A DNA stretch of 64,000 bases, from positions 83,066 through 147,065 of the forward strand of contig SCTY01000057.1 of NCBI GenBank assembly GCA_004297625.1, given 5' to 3'. Under the pieces are notes generated by a model, which was not told the DNA's origin, did no database searches, and was given only the letters and a program-made list of their open reading frames with translations. This stretch comes from Betaproteobacteria bacterium (lineage in GTDB: Bacteria > Pseudomonadota > Gammaproteobacteria > Burkholderiales > SG8-39). Shown piece after piece: positions 8,006 through 17,499 of the stretch (the stretch's first letter is position 1; each line of letters opens with the position of its first letter). A program made the translations under genes and the position numbers.

Positions 8006-9402
8006 TGCCGCTCAAGCGCGCGGAAAAAACCCCGATGCCGGTGCGCGATCCCCGCGAGCGCGCGCTCGACTTCGGGGAAGTGAACCGCGGATACAGCGCG
8101 GCCCATGCCGTCTTCGAAGCCGAGCGCTGCCTGCGCTGCCAGGAGCCGATATGCGTCGACGGCTGCCCGGTGCAAATTCCGATTCCCGACTTCATCCATG
8201 CGGTGGCGACCGGCGACCTTCCCGCCGCGGCGAAGATCCTGCGCTCGGCGAATCCCCTGCCCGCGATCTGCGGCCGGGTCTGCCCGCAGGAGTCGCAGTG
8301 CGAAGCCGAATGCAGCATGACCCAGCATTTCGACCCGGTAGGGATCGGCCACCTGGAGCGATACGTCGCCGATTGGGAGCGCACGCAGCCTCCTGCCTTG
8401 CAGTCAACCCCCAGTCGGAAAGAGAAGATCGCGGTCATCGGTGCCGGGCCTTCCGGCCTGGTATGCGCAGGCGAGCTGGCGCGCCTCGGGTACCCGGTCA
8501 CGATTTACGAAGCCTTGCATGCGCCCGGCGGCGTGCTGCGCTACGGCATCCCGGAATTCCGGCTGCCCAAGACGGTGCTCAACTGGGAGATCGGCGTCCT
8601 GAAGGCCATGGGCGTGACGGTCGTGTGCAATGTCGTCATCGGCAAGACGCTCACGCTCGATGCTCTCTTCGAGAAGCACGGCTACTCGGCGGTCTTCATC
8701 GGCACCGGCGCGGGATTGCCGCAGTTCCTCGGCATTCCTGGCGAAAGCCTGAACGGCGTGATGTCCGCGAACGAGTTCCTTACGCGCATCAACCTCATGC
8801 GCGGCTACGAGTTTCCCGAAGCGGACACGCCGGTGCGCGTGGGCAAACGCGTGGCGGTGATCGGCGCCGGCAACACGGCGATGGATGCAGTGCGCACGTC
8901 GCTGCGCATGGGAGCCGAGGAGGCCCTGGTCGTTTACCGCCGCAGCGAGAAGGAAATGAGCGCCCGGGTCGAGGAGTATCACCACGCCCTCGAGGAAGGC
9001 GTGAAGTTCCACTGGCTCACCAATCCGCTCGAAATCCTGGGCAACGCCGAGGGCTGGGCCACGAGCCTGAAGTGTCAGCAGATGAAGCTCGGCCCGAAGG
9101 ACGCCTCCGGCCGCGCGCGCCCGATCCCGATCGAAGGCAGCGAGTTCGAGATCGCAGTGGACAACGTGGTGCTCGCGATCGGCACGACCCCGAATCCGCT
9201 GCTCACGCGCACGACCTCGGGCCTGCTCACCAACCCGAAAGGCTGCCTCGTTGCCGACGAGCACACGGGGCTTACTTCGAAATCGCTCGTGTTCGCCGGC
9301 GGCGACGCGGTGACCGGGGCCGCTACCGTGATACTCGCCGCCGGCGCCGGCAAGCGCGCCGCGCGGGCCATGCACGAGGCGCTCGCGGCGCGCGTGCACT
9401 GA
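8005..9402 (+). CDS. NfnB-like / GltD-type FAD-dependent NAD(P)H oxidoreductase subunit
   Basis: This 465-aa protein has the NfnB/GltD layout. An N-terminal region carries eight-cysteine [4Fe-4S] ligands (CLRCQEPICVDGCP and CGRVCPQESQCEAEC). The FAD loop is VIGAGPSGL and the NAD(P) loop is VIGAGNTAMDAVR, followed by VVYRR. It ends in the AGDAVTGAATVILA-type FAD motif (here FAGGDAVTG). It overlaps the NfnA-like gene by 1 nt. A related flavoprotein subunit (PadH) serves phenylglyoxylate dehydrogenase, so the pair may be the electron outlet of the OFORs encoded upstream. Confidence 0.9.
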   Translation: MPLKRAEKTPMPVRDPRERALDFGEVNRGYSAAHAVFEAERCLRCQEPICVDGCPVQIPIPDFIHAVATGDLPAAAKILRSANPLPAICGRVCPQESQCEAECSMTQHFDPVGIGHLERYVADWERTQPPALQSTPSRKEKIAVIGAGPSGLVCAGELARLGYPVTIYEALHAPGGVLRYGIPEFRLPKTVLNWEIGVLKAMGVTVVCNVVIGKTLTLDALFEKHGYSAVFIGTGAGLPQFLGIPGESLNGVMSANEFLTRINLMRGYEFPEADTPVRVGKRVAVIGAGNTAMDAVRTSLRMGAEEALVVYRRSEKEMSARVEEYHHALEEGVKFHWLTNPLEILGNAEGWATSLKCQQMKLGPKDASGRARPIPIEGSEFEIAVDNVVLAIGTTPNPLLTRTTSGLLTNPKGCLVADEHTGLTSKSLVFAGGDAVTGAATVILAAGAGKRAARAMHEALAARVH

Positions 9403-9409
9403 GACGCCG

Positions 9410-11524
9410 ATGGACGCGCCGGTCACCCACAAATTCCGGGTGGCCGAGGCGTTCCTCGACGACGCCGGCCGCGGCCTGGTTCGCCTCGACGCCGAGGACC
9501 TGAAGCGGCTCGATGCAGTGCCGGGAGATGTCCTGCTGATCACCGGCCGCCGGGCCACGGTGGCGCGCGCCGCGCAAGCGCCCTCCAGCCACTGCGGGCA
9601 GCTTCTCGCCTTGATGGACGGCACTACGCGCGGCAACGCGCAGGCTGGAGTAGACGAGTGGGTCACCGTTAGAAAAGTCCCGTACAAAGCGGCGGAATCG
9701 CTGCTCCTCTCCAACGTGCACGCGGGATATGCCGCGCCCGGCGAAGAGGAAATCCCGCACTTGCGTCAGCTGCTTTCCGGCCTTCCCGTCGTGCCGGGCG
9801 ATCACCTGCAGGTCAGCTTTCTCGGCGCGCGCCCGCGCTCGTTCACCGTCGAAGGCGCGGCGCCGCGCGGTGCGGTGCTGCTCTCGGCGAACACCTCCAT
9901 CGCCTTCAAGGTTCCCGAGGTTTCCGCCGAAAAAGCCTATCGCGTCTCCTATGAGGACATCGGCGGCCTCGAGCGCGAAGTGGCGCTCGTGCGCGAGATG
10001 GTCGAGCTGCCGCTCAAATTCCCGCAGCTCTTCGGCGCGCTGGGAATCGATCCGCCCAAGGGCGTGCTGCTCACCGGGCCGCCGGGCACCGGCAAGACGC
10101 TCATCGCCCGCGCCGTGTCGAGCGAAGTGCGCGCGCATTTCGTCCACGTGAACGGCCCGGAGGTCATCCACAAGTACTACGGCGAGAGCGAAGCGAAGCT
10201 GCGCCAGATCTTCGAGGAAGCGCAGAGTAACGCGCCGAGCATCATTTTCCTGGACGAGTTCGACGCCCTCGCGCCGAAGCGCGCGCAAGTCGCCGGCGAT
10301 GTGGAAAAGCGCGTAGTGGCGCAGCTTCTCGCGCTCATGGACGGCCTGGTGGAGCGCGGCGAAGTCGTGGTCATCGGCGCGACGAACATGCCGGAGCTCG
10401 TCGACCCGGCGCTGCGGCGCCCGGGACGCTTCGATCGCGAGATCGCCATCGGCGTTCCCGACCGCGGCGCGCGGCGCCAGATCCTCGGCATCCATTCGCG
10501 CCGCATGCCGCTCGCGCCGGACGTCGACCTCGGCGAGATCGCCGAGATCACGCACGGCTACGTGGGCGCCGACCTCGAGGTGCTGTGCAAAGAGGCCGGC
10601 ATGGTCGCGCTGCGCCGCCTCGTCCCGCGGGTGCGCTTCGAAATCGACCTCAAGCCTCAGCTCGATGCGCTCGCGTTCCAGATCACGCGCGAGGATTTCC
10701 TCGCCGCCTACAAGGTGGTGGAACCGACCTCCACGCGCGAATTCCTCGCCGAACGGCCGCGCGTCGCCTTCAAGGACGTCGGCGGCCTCGCCGAAACCAA
10801 GCGCACGCTGAGCTCAATCGTGCAGCTCATCCGCGGAGGCGGCACCCTCCTCGGAAACGCGCGCTTCAATCCGCCGAAAGGCGTGCTTCTCACCGGCCCC
10901 TCGGGCACCGGCAAGACCCTGCTCGCGCGCGCCCTTGCCGGCGAGCTCGGCCTTACGCTCATCACAGTCGACCAGCCGAGCCTGCTTTCGAAATGGGTGG
11001 GCGAATCCGAAAAAGGACTGCGCGAGGTCTTCAAGCGCGCCAAGCAGGCGTCTCCCTGCATCCTGTTCTTCGATGAAATCGAGTCGCTGGTCCCTGCCCG
11101 CTCGGCGCAAGAGGCGGGAAGCCTGTTCCCGCGCCTCGTGAGCCAGCTCTTCCGCGAGCTCGACGAGCTGCACGGCTCGCTCGGCGTCATGGTCCTCGGC
11201 GCCACCAATCGCCCCGACCTCATGGAGCCCGCGCTCCTGCGCACGGGCCGGTTTGACTACGTCCTCGAGCTCCCCCTCCCCGACCGCGACGAGCGCCTTG
11301 CGATCCTAAAAATCCACACCGAAGGCCTTCCGCTCGACCCCGACGTCGACCTCGCCGCGCTCGCCGACTCCACCGACGGCTGGACCGGCGCCGGCCTCGA
11401 GTTGGCATGCAAGAAAGCGGCGATCCTCGCCCTCGAGGAATCCCGCGCAGCTTCGTCCGACAAGCTGCGCGTCGCCGCCCGCCATCTGCACGAAGCCCAA
11501 GCGCAAGTGCGCGCGATGGCCTAA
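9410..11524 (+). CDS. CDC48/VAT-type tandem AAA+ ATPase
   Basis: This 704-aa protein has a Cdc48-like N-domain (about residues 5-175) and two AAA modules. D1 has Walker A GPPGTGKT (223-230) and Walker B IIFLDEFD (278-285). D2 has Walker A GPSGTGKT (496-503) and Walker B ILFFDEIE (551-558). Both have the second-region-of-homology pattern ending GRFD. Such proteins unfold or remodel substrates. It follows the NfnB-like gene by 7 nt, so it belongs to the OFOR operon. CDC48-type ATPases are mainly archaeal and eukaryotic but do occur in bacteria. A role in assembling or recycling the iron-sulfur enzymes is inference. Confidence 0.9.
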   Translation: MDAPVTHKFRVAEAFLDDAGRGLVRLDAEDLKRLDAVPGDVLLITGRRATVARAAQAPSSHCGQLLALMDGTTRGNAQAGVDEWVTVRKVPYKAAESLLLSNVHAGYAAPGEEEIPHLRQLLSGLPVVPGDHLQVSFLGARPRSFTVEGAAPRGAVLLSANTSIAFKVPEVSAEKAYRVSYEDIGGLEREVALVREMVELPLKFPQLFGALGIDPPKGVLLTGPPGTGKTLIARAVSSEVRAHFVHVNGPEVIHKYYGESEAKLRQIFEEAQSNAPSIIFLDEFDALAPKRAQVAGDVEKRVVAQLLALMDGLVERGEVVVIGATNMPELVDPALRRPGRFDREIAIGVPDRGARRQILGIHSRRMPLAPDVDLGEIAEITHGYVGADLEVLCKEAGMVALRRLVPRVRFEIDLKPQLDALAFQITREDFLAAYKVVEPTSTREFLAERPRVAFKDVGGLAETKRTLSSIVQLIRGGGTLLGNARFNPPKGVLLTGPSGTGKTLLARALAGELGLTLITVDQPSLLSKWVGESEKGLREVFKRAKQASPCILFFDEIESLVPARSAQEAGSLFPRLVSQLFRELDELHGSLGVMVLGATNRPDLMEPALLRTGRFDYVLELPLPDRDERLAILKIHTEGLPLDPDVDLAALADSTDGWTGAGLELACKKAAILALEESRAASSDKLRVAARHLHEAQAQVRAMA

Positions 11525-11554
11525 GCGGCGGCGTGATAGCAACGTTTCGCCGGG

Positions 11555-11579
11555 TGCTAGTTACTTACAAATCGGAAGC
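11555..11579 (+). repeat. Left copy of an imperfect direct repeat flanking the 14-kb segment
   Basis: CTAGTTAC-TTAC-AAATCGGAAGC (11557-11579) matches CTAGTTACAAATCGGAAGC at 25466-25484, apart from a 4-nt TTAC tandem duplication. TTACAAATCGGAAGC is 15/15 identical. Flanking bases on both sides are also alike but degenerate. It lies just after the AAA+ gene stop, in a 234-bp gene-free gap (11525-11758) where nothing else was recognised. Confidence 0.6.
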
Positions 11580-11758
11580 CGCGTTAGCATCCGTGTGAGT
11601 TACTTGAACGACTGCTCTCGACCCAAAGCCGCCATTGCAGAATGGCCTAGTTCCTTATCCTATTCGCCGCGTGTATAAACGAGCGCCTTTGGGGCCGCCA
11701 GTCCAGCCCTATTCCGCGAGGTGCCTCGCATTGATCTGCAGGGCCGAAGTTCGTACCA

Positions 11759-14700
11759 CTACACCGCGGCGAGCACTTTCGCTTGCGGTAGCTCGTGGAC
11801 CGCAAAGTCGTCAGCTCTTAGGTTCTTGCGCGCGAGCTCAATCACATGCTGATGGTGGGTGAAGAGGATTGTCTGGTTCTTCCTACCAAGCTCGGTCAAC
11901 GCTTTGAGGGCCGTAACAGTCCGGTCGTCGTCGAAGGCGACCAATGCGTCATCGAGGATGAGAGGGGTTGCTTCGTTCGTGTCCAGCCGCAACTGAATGG
12001 CTGCCAGACGCAACGCGAGGTACAGCTGATCAGCTGTACCTTCGCTGAGCTCCCATGTATGAAGCCGGCGTCCTCCGTTCATCTCAGCGATCAAGACCTG
12101 CTCATCATCGTGGTGATCCACGACGAGGCGCGAATAGCGGCCCTGCGTGATGGCTGAGAACCAGGCTGAGGCACGCTCGATCAACGGCCCTTGGCTCTTC
12201 TCCTGGTAGGCCCGAATAGCGTTGGTGAGGAGGGCTTGGGCGAAACGGGCGCGAGCGTAGTTGGCCGCCTCGCGCTGCATGAGAGCGGCGTAATGCTCCA
12301 TTTGCTCCTTTGCGGCGAGCGCCGCTGCCGAGCCATCCACCGTGGCAAGGCGGGACTTCGCCTCGGCAACAGCCGTTCGCTTGGTCTCAATTTGCGGCTC
12401 CAGTTCCTGCAAGCCGCGCTGGACTTCTGCGAGTTCCGCCTGAAGTGCCCCCAGATCGGACCCGGCCGCTGCAGCGAGCAGTCCCGAAAGCTCATCCTGC
12501 GAGTATTGGCTGAGCTCGGAGTCGAGTTCCTCCAGGGCTCGCTCAGCACGTCGGCGCCGCTCGGAAGCCTCGATGGCGGCCGCAAGCTCTTCTACACGGC
12601 CGCACTTCGCAAGCTGTACGAGGTCGTTGAGTATTTCTTGGGCGACTCGCTGCTTCGCCGTCTCGGAAGCGATCAACGCCGTATCGGTCTTAATCTGCGA
12701 ATTGAGTTTATCGGCCTCTGAAGCGCGCTCGCGGGTAAGCTTGAGCTCGGCATAGGCACTGCCTGCCAGGCCGACCCATTCTTCCGGTCGTTCAACCCCT
12801 GGCAAACCCAATTGCTTTGCGAGTTGCGCCATGCGCGCCACGAAGCTCTCCCAAGCGGCCTGGGCTGCCTTGGTCTTTGCCTCGGTTTGTTTGATGTCGT
12901 CCAAGGATTTCGATAGCGCGTTAATCGTCTCGAGGCGCGCCTCAATCTCATCGATCAAGGCCGCTTCCTTCAGCCGCACAAGCGCAAGGTCGGCTTTCGC
13001 CTCTTCGACAAGGGAATCTCGGCGGGACTTGTGCTTGGCCAACTCGACTTTTGCGGCGCGAATCGCCTGCTCGGCGCGCAACTTGTCCTTCTTAAACTGG
13101 CCGATATCGTTTCGACGATCATTCGCGAGCTTGAGCTGACCCTTCGCGTGAGTGATGAGCGCCGCCAACGTAGGAAGTTCGGGCTTTTGCAGACCGGCTT
13201 GCGCGTAACCTGCAGCCAGCACGGCGAAGCCTTCCGAAATCGCACGCTTTGCCGTTTCTTCCTCGGCCACGATGGTGTCGCGATCGCCTGCCCGCGCTTT
13301 GACCTTTTCGTAGGCTATAAGCCACTCGAGCAACGCTTCAGGAGAACGGTGCTTGAGCTTCAACGTGGTCAAGACTTGGCCCCACTCCTTCTCGCATAGA
13401 GACTTCTGTTCGGCAAGATCGGTCTTACTGGATGCCACGTTGCTGAGCTCATCGCCCATGGCCTGGATGCGTGCCTGAAGGCTGCTGTACTCCGTCGTCC
13501 TTGCGGTGTCCGCCCGCAGGAGATCGGCCTGCTCATCGGTTGCCTTTACATGCCGCTCGTACGCCTCGGGCAATCTCTGCTGCAGGCCGAGCCCTTTGCT
13601 GACCGCCTGTTCGTCCTCTGACTTCTCGACATAGACGCTGCGCACGCCACTCCAGACTTCGTCGCGCCGTTCTCGTGCGACGGCGACGGAGTCGGCCGTC
13701 ACGACATTGCCGACCGCTTCCAGTCCCTTTATCTCTTGTCGGCAGTCGGCTATGTGCGCGTGAAGCTCAGCCTCCTTGGTTTCCAGCCTCTGCACCGCCT
13801 TCGCAAGCGACTGAAACCTTCCTTGGAACGCGACGAGTGATGTCCGCTGGGGGATCGGCAGGGAAAAGAGGATTTCCTCAGGATGTTCGAGGCCGGCGCA
13901 CAGCCGCTTCACTTCCTCCGCGATGGTCGTTCGCTTACCTGCCGCGGCAGCGAGCGTTTTCTCGAGATCTCCTTGGCGTTGGAGGTTTTCCAATGCCGCT
14001 TCGAGGGCCGACGTGTCCCCAGGGGCGGTAATCGCCTCGAGCGCAGTAAGGGTGCGCTCCAGATCTTCTTGGGCGTCATGTGCTTTTTGTTCGGCCGCTG
14101 CGCGCGCAAAGTCTACCTGTGTCAGCTGGCGGCAATACAGCCGCACTCGCGCGACAAGCGCGGTTGGCGGAACCAGCTCTCTTGCCATTTCAGGGCTATG
14201 CGCTGGGTCGAGGTCCTCCACAAGCGCCGCAATCGCCTCCTTCTGCTGCTGTGTCGTGCCCGCAAGCCCGGCGAGGCGGTCGTACTCTTCCCGCGCGGGA
14301 GATGCTTGATGATGAAGGGCTTCGATCTCTGTTGCCGCCTTGAAGTGCGCCCCGGATATCACAAGACCGGCAAGCGTCGCGGTGTTGGCTTCAATGCGAG
14401 CGGAGGCCGCTGCAATGAGTTCCGCTGTGGCGTTGATCCGCTCCTGCGCGGAGGTGCTCCTCTTGCCCGCGTCTTCGGGCAGCTTCACGACGCCATCGAG
14501 CTCGGTCAGTTCGTGAAGGAGGTTTTGCCGTTTGACGGCCCGGGGACGAAGGTCAATGAGCCGCTGCTTCTGGGTCTCCTGGGTCCGAAGCCGGCGCTCC
14601 TCGGCCTCCAAGGCCTTCAATTCCTGAGTCTCTTCGGTGACCTTGTAGTCGAGCTCCTTCCAGGTCTTGGGCCTCACGAGCGCATTGCGGAACTCGATCT

Positions 14701-15301
14701 TGCTGTTGTCGTGCTCTCGCAGTGCCGCGTTGATTCCCGCGTTTTTCCCGGCCGGAAGAAAAAGCGCCCGTGCCATGTCCTCAAGCTCGGACAGTGTGGC
14801 GCGTACCCCACCCAGCCCCGAGCCTGCGGCGAAGATCGCGCTTCCCAAGTCGCCTTCACCCGCAATGAGCGCCTTGCCGCCTGTGCGAAGCCTTTCGTGG
14901 CTCAGGCCAAAAAGCGATTCGAAAAGCTTTTCGTCCACGCCCGGCAAGAGCTGTGCGATGTAGTCCGAAGCGAGCGCACGATCGGCGCGTTCCTCGCCGG
15001 TCACCTCGTCGAAGGCAAAAAGCACGTTCTTATTGCCCTTACGCCGCATGAGGGCGTGGCGCTTGTTGTCCTCGCCGACGAGGACGGCGCCCACCCTCAT
15101 CGTCGAGTACTCGTGCAGGAAGCTGTCGGTCGTCTGTGCCGATATTCCGAATAGAAATGCGCCCACGGCGCGCAAGGCTGAGGATTTGCCCGCTTCGTTC
15201 GGGCCAAAGACGATCTGAAGACCCGCCGGATGCTTCTCGAAAGGCAGCACAACGTTGGTGAAGGGCCCATAGCCCCGAAGGTGAAGGGAGACGATCTTCA
15301 T
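11759..15301 (-). CDS. YhaN/SbcC-like AAA ATPase (Rad50-type, long coiled coil)
   Basis: This 1180-aa protein has an N-terminal ABC ATPase half with Walker A GPNEAGKSS (residues 33-41). About 800 residues of charged coiled coil follow. The C-terminal half has an ELSEGTADQLYLALRLA signature and Walker B PLILDDALVAFDD. This is the YhaN branch of SMC/Rad50 proteins. It is translationally coupled (4-nt overlap) to the upstream YhaO-like nuclease gene, giving an Mre11-Rad50-type complex for DNA end processing. It lies on the same strand and downstream of the ubiquitin-like operon. Base composition is visibly less GC-rich than the preceding operon. Confidence 0.88.
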   Translation of the reverse strand: MKIVSLHLRGYGPFTNVVLPFEKHPAGLQIVFGPNEAGKSSALRAVGAFLFGISAQTTDSFLHEYSTMRVGAVLVGEDNKRHALMRRKGNKNVLFAFDEVTGEERADRALASDYIAQLLPGVDEKLFESLFGLSHERLRTGGKALIAGEGDLGSAIFAAGSGLGGVRATLSELEDMARALFLPAGKNAGINAALREHDNSKIEFRNALVRPKTWKELDYKVTEETQELKALEAEERRLRTQETQKQRLIDLRPRAVKRQNLLHELTELDGVVKLPEDAGKRSTSAQERINATAELIAAASARIEANTATLAGLVISGAHFKAATEIEALHHQASPAREEYDRLAGLAGTTQQQKEAIAALVEDLDPAHSPEMARELVPPTALVARVRLYCRQLTQVDFARAAAEQKAHDAQEDLERTLTALEAITAPGDTSALEAALENLQRQGDLEKTLAAAAGKRTTIAEEVKRLCAGLEHPEEILFSLPIPQRTSLVAFQGRFQSLAKAVQRLETKEAELHAHIADCRQEIKGLEAVGNVVTADSVAVARERRDEVWSGVRSVYVEKSEDEQAVSKGLGLQQRLPEAYERHVKATDEQADLLRADTARTTEYSSLQARIQAMGDELSNVASSKTDLAEQKSLCEKEWGQVLTTLKLKHRSPEALLEWLIAYEKVKARAGDRDTIVAEEETAKRAISEGFAVLAAGYAQAGLQKPELPTLAALITHAKGQLKLANDRRNDIGQFKKDKLRAEQAIRAAKVELAKHKSRRDSLVEEAKADLALVRLKEAALIDEIEARLETINALSKSLDDIKQTEAKTKAAQAAWESFVARMAQLAKQLGLPGVERPEEWVGLAGSAYAELKLTRERASEADKLNSQIKTDTALIASETAKQRVAQEILNDLVQLAKCGRVEELAAAIEASERRRRAERALEELDSELSQYSQDELSGLLAAAAGSDLGALQAELAEVQRGLQELEPQIETKRTAVAEAKSRLATVDGSAAALAAKEQMEHYAALMQREAANYARARFAQALLTNAIRAYQEKSQGPLIERASAWFSAITQGRYSRLVVDHHDDEQVLIAEMNGGRRLHTWELSEGTADQLYLALRLAAIQLRLDTNEATPLILDDALVAFDDDRTVTALKALTELGRKNQTILFTHHQHVIELARKNLRADDFAVHELPQAKVLAAV

Positions 15302-16542
15302 GTCTTGCTCCCGAGCAAGCTCAGCACCTGGGATTCGGCCTCCCGAAGCACCGCCTTCAACTGCTCTCGGTCGTTGAGCTTCAACTCGTTGCGAACCTCT
15401 GATGGCAGCTTGTCCAGCATGGACCCGAGCGTTTCACGCGCCATCTGCTGAAGCTCGGCATCCGAGCTCTCCAGCTTGGTGGAGAATCGAACCAGCTCGC
15501 CGACGGGATCGTCTCTCACAGCGAGGGCCGTCCGGTCGTAATGGGGCCCGGTCTGAAGCTTCACTCGTTCGACCCATCCCCTGCCATCGGTCTCGTCGAT
15601 CGTCATGGCGCGCAGTTGCGCAATCGCCTTCTCCGGGTCCGCAACCAGCTCGGAGTGAACTTTCCCTGATCCGGTAAGAACGAGCCGAATAGCGACCACC
15701 CGTCCGCCGGCATCGGCCGCGCTTGCCACGATGCCGCCGCGCGCCTTTTCCATGAGGGCGTCCAAATCTAGGATTCCGCCGATGTCGACAGCGACTTGCG
15801 CCCAGCGAACGGCGTCGACTTCAAGGAAGTCATTTCTGATGCCGTCGTCGTCAACAGTCACGAGGTCGCAGCCCTTGGCACCCAGCTCCCTCGCGTGTCG
15901 GCCTTGGCTATTTCCGGAGAACACCACGCGCGGCTCCTGGCAAAGGATCTCACGTTCATGTACGTGGCCAAGCGCCCAGTAGTCGTAGCCCTTAGAGCCG
16001 AGGGTCTGCAAGGTGGTCGGAGCGTAGGGCAGATGTGTGCTGCCCCCAGCCATGCAGGTATGAAGCATCCCAAGGTTGAATAGGTTCTTCTTGGCCGTCG
16101 AGTACTGCGCTGCAAGATCGGTGGTCACCGCTTTCTCGGCAAAGCTCTGACCGTGCACTGCGACGCCGATGTCTTCGAAGATGACCGTCTCGGGGGCGCG
16201 GTGTGCCAGTACTTTTACGTTGGACGGCCAGCGCAGCGACTTCGTGACCTCGCTCTCGGCGTCGTGATTACCCTTGAGCAGGACGACTTTGATCTTTGCT
16301 TCCCTAAGCCGCGCAAGCTCGTCGGTGAAGAAAAGCCCCGTGTTGAAGTCGCGCCAGTTGCCGTCAAAAACATCCCCAGAAATGACGACTAGGTCAACCT
16401 TGTTCTCGATGGCCGCCGACACGATGTTGTGAAATGCCTGGCGAGTTGAATCCCGCATCTCATCAACCGGCGTGCCGGGGTAGCGCTCCAAGCCCAAAAG
16501 GGGACTGTCGATGTGCAGATCAGAGCAATGGATAAATTTCAT
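15298..16542 (-). CDS. YhaO/SbcD-like metallophosphoesterase (Mre11-type nuclease)
   Basis: This 414-aa protein keeps the calcineurin-like phosphoesterase motifs in order: DLH (residues 8-10), GDVFD (56-60), GNHD (91-94), GMLHTC and GHVH. These residues coordinate the two catalytic metal ions. The C-terminal third would contact the ATPase partner. It overlaps the YhaN-like gene by 4 nt. A GGGGGTG ribosome-binding site precedes the ATG. The 132-bp gap to the upstream E1-like gene holds no ORF or clear terminator, so read-through from the ubiquitin-like operon is plausible. Confidence 0.9.
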   Translation of the reverse strand: MKFIHCSDLHIDSPLLGLERYPGTPVDEMRDSTRQAFHNIVSAAIENKVDLVVISGDVFDGNWRDFNTGLFFTDELARLREAKIKVVLLKGNHDAESEVTKSLRWPSNVKVLAHRAPETVIFEDIGVAVHGQSFAEKAVTTDLAAQYSTAKKNLFNLGMLHTCMAGGSTHLPYAPTTLQTLGSKGYDYWALGHVHEREILCQEPRVVFSGNSQGRHARELGAKGCDLVTVDDDGIRNDFLEVDAVRWAQVAVDIGGILDLDALMEKARGGIVASAADAGGRVVAIRLVLTGSGKVHSELVADPEKAIAQLRAMTIDETDGRGWVERVKLQTGPHYDRTALAVRDDPVGELVRFSTKLESSDAELQQMARETLGSMLDKLPSEVRNELKLNDREQLKAVLREAESQVLSLLGSKT

Positions 16543-16674
16543 GGCACCCCCATTACGCGCACAATGCGGTCGCTACCACGCCTGTTATACCAGCCGTACA
16601 GGCTCATATGGTGAGCGGTCTCTAGGTGGAGTAGGTGGGAACGGTACTCAACAGGTCGCGTGAACCGGCGAGAA

Positions 16675-17499
16675 TCACACGGCGAACGCCGTCCGCAGCG
16701 AAAAGAACGGGTCGCCAAGATCCTCAGGCCCGCTATGATGGGGACACTTGGCGTTCTGTGGCATGTACTTGGGTTGCCGACTTGGCGTCACGGTCTGCGC
16801 ATTTCCATCGAGCTCAAGCCAGCTGTACGGTTCCTTTACGCCGAACCATGGGGTAACTAATTTGATGAATGCCCCTACCGCGAGGGATGCGAGCGTGCCG
16901 TTTGTCCAGACTACCTGTGGATTAGCGCCTGCATCTCCATAACGGTTCTCCTCAGCGTTGACGCGCTCGTTCGTAATGAAGCCCAAGCAGCGCATACACG
17001 GGCCGCTCGGTCGGGTCATGATCATTTGCCCGGCGACCGCGAATGTTTCTCGGGCCACCTCGGTGACATCCATGCCGATGTCAATGTACGGTATGCAATA
17101 GCGGCGCGCCGCCGTTTCTAGATAATCCCGCTGTTGGTAGCCGTCGAGGCAACCAAACACGACGTGACTGTCTTTGATGAGATAGTCTGCCTCTTGCCAC
17201 TTCTTCTGCGCAGCTGAGACCTTTATCCATGGCCGGATGCCGAGAATCATCCGGCGCGCAATTTCAACCTTGGGAGTGCAATTATCGACGTCGGCTTCCG
17301 TCGCACCAACCAGGCGATTCAGGTTGCTCACCTCGATCGCATCTGGATCGATGAGACGAATCTCACCCACGCCAACATGCGCCAATTGCTGGGCGATATG
17401 GGAGCCGCCACCACCGAGTCCTGCAATAGCGACTCTCGTTCGAGCGAGCATTTCTTGTGCTTGCGACCCGAGAAAGCTCTGACGCGAAAAGTCTTTCAT
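16675..17499 (-). CDS. ThiF/E1-like adenylyltransferase of a bacterial ubiquitin-like system
   Basis: This 274-aa protein has the E1/ThiF nucleotide fold: the glycine loop AGLGGGGSHIAQ (26-37), D51, the SNLNR motif (58-62), and K77 in the CTPK stretch that normally contacts ATP. C168 and C171 (PCMRC), with the C252-P-H-H region, look like zinc ligands. C117 or another cysteine could form the thioester. It would adenylate the C-terminal glycine of the small Ubl encoded three genes upstream. Its ATG overlaps the JAB gene stop by 4 nt. Confidence 0.88.
   Translation of the reverse strand: MKDFSRQSFLGSQAQEMLARTRVAIAGLGGGGSHIAQQLAHVGVGEIRLIDPDAIEVSNLNRLVGATEADVDNCTPKVEIARRMILGIRPWIKVSAAQKKWQEADYLIKDSHVVFGCLDGYQQRDYLETAARRYCIPYIDIGMDVTEVARETFAVAGQMIMTRPSGPCMRCLGFITNERVNAEENRYGDAGANPQVVWTNGTLASLAVGAFIKLVTPWFGVKEPYSWLELDGNAQTVTPSRQPKYMPQNAKCPHHSGPEDLGDPFFSLRTAFAV

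Noticed and set aside
16543..16674. Independent promoter for the YhaO/YhaN pair
   Set aside because: A TATAAC hexamer is present but no -35 fits at 16-18 bp. The evidence is too weak to list as a feature.
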